Source: CAZUGA01 sp964626505
Lineage (GTDB): Bacteria; Pseudomonadota; Gammaproteobacteria; Methylococcales; UBA1147
Direction: 5' to 3'
DNA: 20,765 nt
Assembly (NCBI GenBank): GCA_964626505.1
Contig: CAZVFR010000022.1
Span: 1-20,765 of the forward strand
Below are positions 13,822-20,765 of this stretch, in pieces. Numbering within the stretch: position 1 is the first letter of the stretch; each line of letters begins with the position of its first letter. The position numbers were made by a program, and so were the translations under genes. The notes below the pieces were generated by a model. The model was not told the DNA's origin. It did not search any database and worked only from the letters and a program-made list of their open reading frames with translations.

Positions 13822-15276
13822 ATGCATTCTCAAACCCGAAAAGTATATACTTTCAAAATCAACAATAGACGGCCCAAGTCAAAACAAGGCAACCAGTGCC
13901 CGATCTATGCCTGGTTTTTAGGGCTGACATTGATTTTGTCGGGGTGCAGCTATTTTACTGCAGCGGAAGCGCCCCCGAAATCTGTAAATATCCCGAAACA
14001 ATGGGCAGCAGCAACCAGTCGGGAACAACGGCCGGTGCAGCCGTGGACCCAGGAATTCGCGGATCCTAAACTCAATCAACTGATTGAGGAAGCTTATAAA
14101 CGCAATCCAAGCATACAGTCACTAATTGCTAGTGTGAGCGTTGCTGAAGAACAAACCTGGATTTCGGGTTCAGTACTGTTACCGCAAATCGATGCAGGTA
14201 TCAGCGGCAATCGGAATCAGCGCAGTAATATCAACGGATTCTCGATAACTTCTCCTCGCACTACCGCATTTGGATTTTCTTTGGGTTTTCTTTGGGAAAT
14301 TGATTTGTGGTACAAACTCGGCAACGAACTGGAAGCGGCAATGCACGATCATGCTGCCGCCGAGTCCAATTTACAAGCGGCTAGATTGTCGTTGGCCGCC
14401 AACATTACTAAAACTTGGATAGACGGCATTGTTGCGGGTCAGCAGGTGGAACTAGTCCGTAAAACCATTACAAGTTTTAAAAATGCGCTGGATATTATCG
14501 AGCAGGGTTATGATCGCGGTATCTATCAAGCACTGGACGTGCGCCTGGCCCGAACCAGTTGGATTAACGCCCGCGGTCGGGAACAGGGTTTTTTAAGATT
14601 AAAGGACGAAGTCAGCCGGACGTTGGAATTTTCACTGGGTCGCTATCCCGCGGGCAAATTTATATTTGCGCAACAGTTGCCGATTATGAGTGAAACACTA
14701 CCCCACAGCTTGCCTTCCAGTTTGCTGGAACGTCGTCCTGATGTCACGGCTGCTAGCGAACGTTTTTTTGCGTCCGACCAGCGGTTGCTCAAAGCCCGTA
14801 AAAACATGCTCCCGACCATACAATTCAGTGGTAACGGTGGTACCAGCGCCAGGAAACTCAATGAAATCTTTGATCCCGAATTTCTGATCTGGAATATCGC
14901 CAGCAATCTGACTCAACCGTTGTTTCACGGTACTTAGTTATTTGCTGAACGCAATCAAGCGGAAGCTCGGATGCGGCAAGCGGCCGCTGACTATAGCCAG
15001 GTGATGTTACAGGCGTTCAGGGAAGTCGAAACCACCATGGCCGCCGAACAATGGTTAATTGAACAAGAGCATTTGTTGATTGCCGAAGTAACAGAATCCC
15101 AGCAGGCCGAAAAACTGGCGGAAACGGATTACATCAGTGGTCTGGCCAATATAATCTTATTACTTGAAGCTCAACGCCGCGCGTTTAATTCGGAGACCAA
15201 TTTACTCGATATTCGTAAACAACGTTTGCAAAATAGAGTGAATCTCTATTTGGCTTTGGGAGGGCCAGTATTGTAA
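13822..15276 (+). pseudogene. RND outer-membrane factor (NodT/TolC family lipoprotein), broken by one stop
   Basis: The N-terminus has a hydrophobic stretch ending in a lipobox LSGC (Cys at residue 42), after an unusually long charged leader. Then come the two coiled-coil/barrel repeats of the NodT family: 'WTQEFADPKLNQLIEEAYKRNPSIQ', 'LGFLWEIDLWYKLGNELEAA' and 'LPSSLLERRPDVTAASERF'. A TAG at 14935-14937 interrupts the conserved turn before the last repeat ('LTQPLFHGT-stop-LFAERNQAEA'); the same frame continues to 15276 ('DYSQVMLQAFREVETTMAAEQ', '...LYLALGGPVL'), giving a full family length. It lies 34 bases after the RND gene, and its stop overlaps the ATG of the adaptor remnant (TAATG). One substitution would restore it, so it may be more recently lost than the permease. 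Confidence 0.9.
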
Positions 15277-15491
15277 TGAAAGATTTGTCCCGATTTATGC
15301 CACTGGCCGTGTTAACACTGGCCTGTTTGATCGCGGCAGTAATTTTTTTCAACAAACCGGTAGCTAAACGCAAGCCAGCGCACGCTAAACTACTGACTGT
15401 GGAAACACTCACGCTAAAACCGCAGCAATTTTCGGTGATTGTCGTCACCCAGGGCACTGTTGAAGCGCGCACGTCAACGATGCGGCTTTAA
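15276..15491 (+). pseudogene. RND periplasmic adaptor (HlyD/AcrA family), N-terminal remnant
   Basis: 71 codons: membrane anchor 'LAVLTLACLIAAVIFF', then 'VETLTLKPQQFSVIVVTQGTVEAR', the first beta strand of the membrane fusion protein fold, where homologues continue into 'VSGRI' and the lipoyl/hairpin domains (about 370-400 residues in all). Here the frame runs into 'TSTMRL' and stops. Nothing resembling the remaining 300 or so residues lies in any frame before the next operon, so the 3' part was deleted. It starts on the overlap TAATG with the outer-membrane factor, as expected for the third gene of the operon. A functional 71-residue membrane peptide is unlikely. Confidence 0.85.
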
Positions 15492-15674
15492 TCAGACTTA
15501 AATCTCCCGCCTCATGAATCTCTTATTCGCCTGCCCTGTACCTAAACGCTACACTACTTGTTTGTCGATGCGTATGTGATAAAGTCTTGGCCATTTTGTA
15601 CGGTTATCTTGAAGAATTTCCTCGATATTTCATGTTGGCTATGTGAATTTACCGGTTTTTTATTAGAATCTTTT

Positions 15675-16460
15675 ATGAAAAATTATTTTTCTTTTTTTCG
15701 TCGCACACCGGTGATGGTGTGTTTGATCATGCTGACCGTAGTTGAATTTCAAATTGCGGCTGATCCACTCACCGATGTAATCCAGACGCGAGTCAAGGAC
15801 AACGCCAAAGCCACCCAGTCGCAGAATAAAATAGATCAATTGAGCGATGAAACGCGCAGAATGCTTGATGAATATCGCCAGAATATCAGAGAAGCTAAAA
15901 CGTTAAAGCAGTACAACGATCATTTAGCCAAGCTGGTTGAGTCGCAGGCGCAGGAAAAGGTTTCATTAGAACAGCAATTGCTGGAGATCGATGTTACCCA
16001 GCGGGAAATTGTGCCGTTGATGCTGCGCATGCTGGAATATCTGGATGCATTCGTAGGTTTTGATCTACCGTTCTTGCCGGATGAACGGCAAGCCAGATTA
16101 ACGAGATTGAACGCTTTAATGGTTCGTGCGGATATTACTACCGCGGAAAAATTTCGTCAGGTTCTCGAGACTTATCAGATCGAAAGTGATTACGGACGTA
16201 CAATAGAAGCGTATAGAGCAGGTTTGGTAGTTGAAAATCAGGAACGACCGGTAGACTTTCTACGCTTGGGACGTGTGGCATTGTTCTATCAATCGCTGGA
16301 TGGCGGCGAAACCGGGATTTGGAATCAAGCGACGAAATCCTGGGACGATATATCCGATGAATACACTAAAGCGATACGCGATGGTTTGCGAATAGCCAGG
16401 AAGGAAGCTGCGCCCAATCTATTAACGCTGCCGATTCCAGCTCCGGAGGCGGTCAAATGA
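15675..16460 (+). CDS. DUF3450 family periplasmic protein of the TonB2 operon
   Basis: 261 residues from the ATG at 15675. The N-terminus 'FFRRTPVMVCLIMLTVVEFQIAA' is a signal peptide, cleaved near residue 29. Residues about 40-115 form a coiled coil (many Q, E, K, R in heptads: 'QNKIDQLSDETRRMLDEYRQ'), followed by the DUF3450 core with 'LPFLPDERQARLTRL' and 'QVLETYQIESDYGRTIEAYRA', and 'RLGRVALFYQSLDG' near the end. This family almost always heads operons with a TtpC-like ExbB, as here; the next gene starts on an ATGA overlap with a GGAGG ribosome site. A longer frame back to 15558 exists but would bury the signal peptide, so I reject it. Role presumably to assist the TonB2 motor in the periplasm. 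Confidence 0.88.
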   Translation: MKNYFSFFRRTPVMVCLIMLTVVEFQIAADPLTDVIQTRVKDNAKATQSQNKIDQLSDETRRMLDEYRQNIREAKTLKQYNDHLAKLVESQAQEKVSLEQQLLEIDVTQREIVPLMLRMLEYLDAFVGFDLPFLPDERQARLTRLNALMVRADITTAEKFRQVLETYQIESDYGRTIEAYRAGLVVENQERPVDFLRLGRVALFYQSLDGGETGIWNQATKSWDDISDEYTKAIRDGLRIARKEAAPNLLTLPIPAPEAVK

Positions 16461-17794
16461 AACGACTGATTTGGATATTGCTTTGTTTGATTCCCTTTGG
16501 ACAGGTGGCTGCGGATCATATAGATTTGGATAAACTGTTGAAGAAGTTAAAGCAGTCCCAAAGTACGGAAGGAAAAATAAACCAGGAACGAGAAAGTCGA
16601 TTTTTGGCCGAGCGCAGTGAGCAAAAGCATCTGCTCGATAATTCTCGCGCTACGTTGCGTGCCCAGGAAAACAGAAGTGCCAATTTGAAGGCGACTTTTG
16701 AGGCCAACGAGACGGCTCTGGACGCTTTGGAATCCGAACTTAAAGAAACATCCGGAGAACTGGGCGAATTGTTTGGCGTTGTTCGTCAGGTGGCTGGGGA
16801 TACGCGCGCGACATTCGAAAATTCAATTACTTCCGCGCAGTTTCCCAATCGTGCCGAAGCTTTGGAAGCGTTGGCAACCAGTCAGAGAATTCCATCTATC
16901 AGTCAGCTCGAGCAGTTTTGGTATCTACTACAGCAAGAAATGACCGAACAGGGCAAAGTGGTTAAGTTTTCCACCAAAGTCGTGTCGGCACCCGGCCAAC
17001 CTAGAGAGACTGAAGTTGTTCGAGTCGGTCCGTTTAATATATTTGCGGATGGACTGTACCTGAAATACCTATCCGAAACCGGCGAAATGGTCGAGTTTCC
17101 GCGTCAACCGGCCAGTCGATACCTGGATTTAGCCGAGTCCTTGGGAGAAATCGATTCGGGATGGGCAGCGGCTGGAATTGACCCCACAGGCGGAGTGATT
17201 CTTAGCATGTTGGTTCGTGCGCCTAGCGTCATGGAGCGGATCGATCAAGGGGGTATTATAGGCTACATAATATTACTGCTAGGCGTTGTCGGCTTGGTTA
17301 TTGTAATCGTTCGCATGGTCGATTTGATAAAAGTCGGAACACAGGTTAACGCTCAGTTGGATAACTTGGACAAGGTTGATGAGGCTAATCCCTTGGGGCG
17401 TGTAATGGCCATATCCAGGGGTAGCAATGTGAATGATATAGAGTCCTACGAATTGCTCATCGACGAGGCGGTAATCCGTGAAATTCCCGCACTAGAGAGA
17501 GGTCAGTCGCTGATCAAATTGTTGGCTGCGGTTGCGCCACTGCTTGGCTTACTGGGAACCGTTACCGGTATGATCGAAACCTTTCAGTCGATTAGTTTAT
17601 TCGGCACCGGTGACCCCAAATTGATGGCAGGTGGCATATCGCAGGCTTTGGTTACAACGATGCTGGGCTTGACTGTCGCGATTCCACTGTTATTTATGCA
17701 CAGCTTGATAACTACGCGCAGCAAGCAATTGACCCAGATTCTGGATGAACAGAGTTCCGGATTGATCTGTCAGATGTTTGAAAGACTCAAGTGA
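16457..17794 (+). CDS. ttpC: TtpC-like large ExbB/TolQ family protein (TonB2 system)
   Basis: 445 residues, about twice ExbB length. A signal peptide (1-20) leads a periplasmic N-terminal half with a coiled coil (about 25-115) and a globular part ('REVVRVGPFNIFADGLYLKYL' region). Three membrane helices follow: 268-290 'GYIILLLGVVGLVIVIVRMV', about 353-375 'KLLAAVAPLLGLLGTVTGMI' and about 398-420 'LVTTMLGLTVAIPLLFMHSL', the last two being the MotA/TolQ/ExbB core with the conserved APLLGLLGTVTGMIETF. In Vibrio, TtpC is required for TonB2-dependent uptake and is thought to link TonB2 to the ExbB2/ExbD2 motor. Its stop overlaps the start of exbB. A secure family call; which receptors it serves is unknown. 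Confidence 0.92.
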   Translation: MKRLIWILLCLIPFGQVAADHIDLDKLLKKLKQSQSTEGKINQERESRFLAERSEQKHLLDNSRATLRAQENRSANLKATFEANETALDALESELKETSGELGELFGVVRQVAGDTRATFENSITSAQFPNRAEALEALATSQRIPSISQLEQFWYLLQQEMTEQGKVVKFSTKVVSAPGQPRETEVVRVGPFNIFADGLYLKYLSETGEMVEFPRQPASRYLDLAESLGEIDSGWAAAGIDPTGGVILSMLVRAPSVMERIDQGGIIGYIILLLGVVGLVIVIVRMVDLIKVGTQVNAQLDNLDKVDEANPLGRVMAISRGSNVNDIESYELLIDEAVIREIPALERGQSLIKLLAAVAPLLGLLGTVTGMIETFQSISLFGTGDPKLMAGGISQALVTTMLGLTVAIPLLFMHSLITTRSKQLTQILDEQSSGLICQMFERLK

Positions 17795-18312
17795 TGGACA
17801 GTGGAATGTTGTCGTTCATTGATACGTTGATAGATGCGGGTGGAACCGTCTTGTGGCTTATCATGCTGCTGTCTATTCTGTTGTGGACTTTGATTGTAGA
17901 ACGATTTTTGTTTATACGTCTCACCTATCCACATTTGCGCCGGCAATGGATTACGGATTGGAAAACCAGGGCAGACAAACAGTCGTGGCAGTCACACAGT
18001 ATTCGAGCATATTACATCGCCCAAGCTAAGATGGAATTGGGTAAAACCGTAATAATTATCAAAACATTAATTACATTGTGCCCCTTGCTGGGGTTACTGG
18101 GTACCGTCACGGGAATGATAGAAACTTTCGATGTTATGGCTGTGCTCGGTACGGGTAATGCACGCGCCATGGCCAATGGTGTTTCGGAAGCTACAGTCAC
18201 AACAATGGCGGGTATGGTCGTTGCGATTTCGTGTCTGTATTTCAGCAAACGGATCGAAGATCAGGTCGAGGAAGAATCCCGGCATTTATCCGACTTGCTG
18301 ACCTACGAATAG
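17794..18312 (+). CDS. exbB: ExbB family proton-channel protein (TonB2 system)
   Basis: 172 residues. Helix 1 about 17-36 ('TVLWLIMLLSILLWTLIVER'), a cytoplasmic loop, then helices 2 and 3 ('CPLLGLLGTVTGMIETF' and 'TVTTMAGMVVAISCLYF'), the ExbB/TolQ/MotA signature. With ExbD it forms the proton-driven stator that energises TonB in the inner membrane. The short form without an N-terminal extension is typical of the second ExbB in TonB2 operons. I take the ATG at 17794, which overlaps the upstream TGA by one base; a GTG three bases earlier is in frame and equally coupled. Confidence 0.93.
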   Translation: MDSGMLSFIDTLIDAGGTVLWLIMLLSILLWTLIVERFLFIRLTYPHLRRQWITDWKTRADKQSWQSHSIRAYYIAQAKMELGKTVIIIKTLITLCPLLGLLGTVTGMIETFDVMAVLGTGNARAMANGVSEATVTTMAGMVVAISCLYFSKRIEDQVEEESRHLSDLLTYE

Positions 18313-18324
18313 CGGAGATTTAAG

Positions 18325-18738
18325 ATGCGGCGACGTAGAAACAGGCTAAACGCAGAGCAGGAGTCAGAAATCAATTTGACTCCAATGTTGGATATTGTAT
18401 TCATCATGTTGATTTTTTTCATTGTAACGACTTCTTTCGTAAAAGAATCGGGAATAGACGTGAATCGGCCTACGGCTAAAACCGCCGAGCGTAAAGAGCG
18501 AGGAAACATTATTATTTCCATCAAGGCCAACGGTGAGGTTTGGATTGATAAACGTGCGGTGGATATACGTGCAGTTCGCGCGAACGTTGCTCGGCTGCAT
18601 GCTGAAAACCCACTGGGATCCGTCATAATCGCTGGGGATAGGGACGCTAGTATCCATTATTTAGTCGAAGTGATGGATCAGGTGCGTTTGGCTGGTGTTT
18701 ATAACGCATCGATTGCAGCTGAAACAGAGTCGAAGTGA
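18325..18738 (+). CDS. exbD: ExbD family biopolymer transport protein (TonB2 system)
   Basis: 137 residues: a basic cytoplasmic N-terminus (MRRRRNRL), then 'INLTPMLDIVFIMLIFFIVTTSF', a single helix with the proton-carrying Asp at D23, then a periplasmic domain of about 95 residues with 'NIIISIKANGEVWIDKRAV' and 'VIIAGDRDASIHYLVEVMDQVRLAGV', the ExbD/TolR fold. GGAG just before the ATG is a good ribosome site. Twelve bases after exbB; its TGA overlaps the GTG start of tonB. Confidence 0.95.
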   Translation: MRRRRNRLNAEQESEINLTPMLDIVFIMLIFFIVTTSFVKESGIDVNRPTAKTAERKERGNIIISIKANGEVWIDKRAVDIRAVRANVARLHAENPLGSVIIAGDRDASIHYLVEVMDQVRLAGVYNASIAAETESK

Positions 18739-19373
18739 ATCAGCGGGTGGCCCCGGCATTTTTGCTGGGCATGTTGATTACTCTGTTTTTGTTCTGGTTG
18801 ATGCAAACAATGGTTTTAAATTCACAAAACGGATTGCAACCCACTGACGACATGAAAATGGTCGAGTTTGTGAGGCTAAAGCGTGATACAACCTTGAAAA
18901 CCCGGGAGCGCGACCTACCTGAAAGGAAACCACCCGAAAAACGGCCACCTCCACCAAAAATGAAATCCGCGCAACGCCAACGTGTGGATACCACGACTCC
19001 GCATATTGACATACCGAATTTGGATTTTCCGACTCAAAGTGCAAGGATTAATGGTTCGTTGATTCGCGGCTTGCAAATGGGTGGATTTAGCGGTGAAATC
19101 AGTTCGAATTTAGTACCAATTTTTCGGGTTCCCCCGCGCTATCCGATGCGAGCAGCCCAGCGGCGGATAGAAGGCTGGGTAAAGGTTGAATTTACCATTA
19201 CAACACTCGGAACCGTCAAAGATGCGGACATCGTCGAATCTTATCCAAGTACCGTTTTCAATAGAGCGGCGCTACGCGCGATTGCCAAATGGAAATTCAA
19301 ACCCAAGCTTATTACCGGTCATCCGGTTGAGCAGCGGGCCTTACAGATACTTGAATTTAAAATGAATAAATAG
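18735..19373 (+). CDS. tonB: TonB2-type energy transducer
   Basis: 212 residues from a GTG start overlapping the exbD stop. One N-terminal helix (about 6-28, 'VAPAFLLGMLITLFLFWLMQ'), a short proline-rich linker (62-75, RKPPEKRPPPPK), and the C-terminal TonB domain (about 128-210) with 'PRYPMRAAQRRIEGWVKVEFTI' in outline, 'AALRAIAKWKFKP' and the closing strand. It carries the proton-motive force to TonB-dependent outer-membrane receptors. The membrane helix has no His or Ser, unlike E. coli TonB (SxxxH with an essential His); the TonB2 class as I recall it also lacks these. The short linker would limit periplasmic reach, in line with a need for TtpC. Confidence 0.93.
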   Translation: MNQRVAPAFLLGMLITLFLFWLMQTMVLNSQNGLQPTDDMKMVEFVRLKRDTTLKTRERDLPERKPPEKRPPPPKMKSAQRQRVDTTTPHIDIPNLDFPTQSARINGSLIRGLQMGGFSGEISSNLVPIFRVPPRYPMRAAQRRIEGWVKVEFTITTLGTVKDADIVESYPSTVFNRAALRAIAKWKFKPKLITGHPVEQRALQILEFKMNK

Positions 19374-19386
19374 CGTAACCTGACTA

Positions 19387-19415
19387 GTTACGGGTATTTT
19401 CAAGATTACTGAGTA
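19387..19415. repeat. direct repeat, copy 1, before the TPR gene
   Basis: GTTAC, GTATTTT and ACTGAGTA blocks at 19387-19415 recur in the same order and almost the same spacing at 20675-20704, one copy on each side of the TPR gene. Copy 1 ends 13 bases before the TPR start codon; GTTAC occurs again at 19416-19420. Function unknown. Confidence 0.45.
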
Positions 19416-19428
19416 GTTACAAGATAGC

Positions 19429-20643
19429 ATGTATCATTTTGGGATTCTGAGATTTGTCGTGGTTTTGGTTCTCGTTGTTTATTCGATTGTTTTATCCGCT
19501 ACGTCAGACGACATACCCGTAACAGTTTCGCCGGCGGTGTATAAGCAATTGCAACGAATTGACGCTTTGCTTGAGAAATCAGCCTACAGCAAAGCCTTGC
19601 AAAACTTGAATACTCTACTGCCGGAGACGGCGGAGAAAAGTTACGCACAGGCTGTGATAATGCGGTCCATGGCAGCAGTCTATTTACGCCAAGGAAAGTT
19701 TAAAAAAGCTGCGGGTGCGTTAGAAAAATCACTAGCGACAGGCGCCTTGCCGTTAGACCAAAAGGCGCAAGCCCAAGTAAATTTGGGTGAATTGTATGTC
19801 GCCGGCGGTCAATACAAAAAGGCCATTGCCCTATTGCAGGCTGGCATAGACCGGGCTAAGTCACCGACCAGCGAACAGTATTTTACTTTGGCGAACTCCT
19901 ACGCCCAATTGAAGCAGTACAAAAAGGCTATTCCTTATATGAATAAGGCGGTTAAGCTAGCGAAAAAGCCGAAAGAGTCCTGGTATAAGCTGCTATTGGC
20001 GATGCATTATGAATCTGATGATTACTCGGGTGCTGTGCCTGTTCTTAAAAAAATGATCGCCCGGTTCCCAACCAACAAGGACTATTGGTTTCAATTGATT
20101 GGCCTGCACCAACAGCTGAACGATTATAAGAAAGCGCTGGCAGTAAATGAATTGGCGTATCGTGAAGGTTTTGTGAGTACACCCGCGGATATTTTAAATC
20201 TTGCCAATATGATGTTATTGCAAAATACACCGTACAGAGCTGCCGAGCTCATTGAAAAGGAGATAAACACGGGGCGCTTGCAAAATTCTTCCAAGAATTG
20301 GGAACAGTCAGCCAATGCTTGGACCGATGCGCGTGAATACGACAAAGCCGTCGCGGCTTTAAAAAAGGCCGCAGCACTACATCCTAGTGGCGAATATTTT
20401 TATCGTTTGGGACGTCTCTTTATCGAGCAGGGAAAATGGAAAAACGCGCGCGCAGCCTTACTCAAAGCATTCGAAAAAGGCGGCCTCAAAGACCCCGGAA
20501 ATGCACAGATATTGTTTGGTGTGAGTTGCTATGAACTACATCTAACCCAAAAAGCCGTACGGGCTTTCAATAAGGCACAAAATTATAAAAATACCCGTAA
20601 GATTGGTCGTCAGTGGCTGGAGTTTATTAATTCTGAGTCCTAG
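19429..20643 (+). CDS. exported TPR-repeat protein of the TonB2 operon
   Basis: 404 residues. A signal peptide (about 1-24, 'ILRFVVVLVLVVYSIVLSATS') sends it to the periplasm. The body is a run of tetratricopeptide repeats: recognisable units include 'QAVIMRSMAAVYLRQGKFKKAAGALEKSL' (about 76-104), 'AQVNLGELYVAGGQYKKAIALLQAGI', 'YFTLANSYAQLKQYKKAIPYMNKAV', 'WFQLIGLHQQLNDYKKALAV' and, near the end, 'YFYRLGRLFIEQGKWKNARAALLKAF'. It is very lysine- and tyrosine-rich. The 55-base gap after tonB is larger than elsewhere in the operon and holds one copy of a direct repeat, so it may have extra control. TPR genes close TonB2 operons in Vibrio and Shewanella, so a role as a periplasmic scaffold for the complex is likely but unproven. 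Confidence 0.88.
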   Translation: MYHFGILRFVVVLVLVVYSIVLSATSDDIPVTVSPAVYKQLQRIDALLEKSAYSKALQNLNTLLPETAEKSYAQAVIMRSMAAVYLRQGKFKKAAGALEKSLATGALPLDQKAQAQVNLGELYVAGGQYKKAIALLQAGIDRAKSPTSEQYFTLANSYAQLKQYKKAIPYMNKAVKLAKKPKESWYKLLLAMHYESDDYSGAVPVLKKMIARFPTNKDYWFQLIGLHQQLNDYKKALAVNELAYREGFVSTPADILNLANMMLLQNTPYRAAELIEKEINTGRLQNSSKNWEQSANAWTDAREYDKAVAALKKAAALHPSGEYFYRLGRLFIEQGKWKNARAALLKAFEKGGLKDPGNAQILFGVSCYELHLTQKAVRAFNKAQNYKNTRKIGRQWLEFINSES

Positions 20644-20674
20644 TCTGCATTTCTTATCAGAGGCAATCTAAGTG

Positions 20675-20704
20675 GTTACCAGTATTTTTTAAATTTACTG
20701 AGTA
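20675..20704. repeat. direct repeat, copy 2, after the TPR gene
   Basis: Second copy of the GTTAC / GTATTTT / ACTGAGTA pattern, one base longer than copy 1. It lies in the last 122 bases of the window, where no gene is seen; if another gene starts just outside, the element would sit upstream of it as copy 1 does for the TPR gene. Confidence 0.45.
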
Positions 20705-20765
20705 ATCTCAATTCCAACCAATCTCCGCAAGTCGTTAGAAAAACTATAACAGTGCACCAGACACC

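Noticed and set aside
14971..15276. A separate 101-residue gene after the outer-membrane factor
   Set aside because: Same frame as the preceding gene, separated by one TAG, and its sequence is the normal last repeat of the NodT family.
11400..15276. Stop-codon reassignment (TGA = Trp, TAG = sense) instead of pseudogenes
   Set aside because: Other genes in the window end in TGA (proC, yggT, exbD) and TAG (dynamin, trmB, TPR), and the deletion in the permease and the adaptor truncation need real damage.
15558..15674. A longer start for the DUF3450 protein
   Set aside because: It would put 39 residues before a clear signal peptide; the ATG at 15675 gives the expected form.
15492..15674. A Fur box or clear sigma70 promoter for the TonB2 operon
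   Set aside because: I could not find a GATAATGATAATCATTATC-like site or a well-spaced -35/-10 pair in this stretch; a promoter must exist but cannot be placed by eye.

Overview
The window reads as chromosomal DNA of a moderate-GC gammaproteobacterium. The clues are a proC-yggT pair, a thiS/thiG-trmB block, a DUF3379 anti-sigma-like gene, and a complete TonB2-type energising operon of the kind found in marine gammaproteobacteria (DUF3450, TtpC-like ExbB, ExbB, ExbD, short TonB, TPR protein). The order or genus cannot be read from the sequence. I see no rRNA, tRNA, CRISPR array, phage module or insertion sequence.

Layout. 1-687: 3' part of a DUF3379 membrane protein, with its start outside the window. 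728-4036, all minus: spore-photoproduct-lyase-family radical SAM enzyme -> short-chain dehydrogenase (coupled through a TTGA overlap), then dsbB -> exported predicted methyltransferase. 4172-5574, plus: proC-yggT, ending in a terminator-like stem. 5575-5868: a gap rich in palindromes and mutually exclusive pairing segments in front of 5869-7851, a bacterial dynamin-like GTPase. 7848-7991: a double palindromic repeat filling the gap between two convergent genes. 7988-10988, all minus: aroG-like DAHP synthase -> thiS-thiG fused in one frame -> trmB, with another copy of the repeat between aroG and thiSG. 10989-11399: a gap with a nested palindrome and a possible coding remnant. 11400-15491, plus: a tripartite RND efflux operon in which all three genes are broken. 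15675-20643, plus: the intact TonB2 operon.

How the genes work together. The TonB2 operon is the most coherent system here. Three membrane-motor proteins (TtpC-like, ExbB, ExbD) would energise a short TonB, with DUF3450 and TPR proteins as periplasmic accessories; no TonB-dependent receptor lies in the window. The aroG/thiSG/trmB genes are housekeeping. ThiS (sulfur carrier) and ThiG (thiazole synthase) are joined through what is normally the free Gly-Gly tail of ThiS, which is biochemically awkward. The RND, outer-membrane-factor and adaptor genes still resemble their families but carry two in-frame stops, one large in-frame deletion and one truncation, so the efflux pump is dead.

I did not find an unmistakably new multi-gene system. 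The best candidates for something not yet described are (i) the palindromic intergenic repeat family, whose ends carry the stop codons of two convergent genes, (ii) the leader of the dynamin gene, where one segment can pair either upstream or with the bases just before the start codon, (iii) the coupled SPL-family/SDR pair in what looks like a non-sporulating lineage, and (iv) the ThiS-ThiG fusion.
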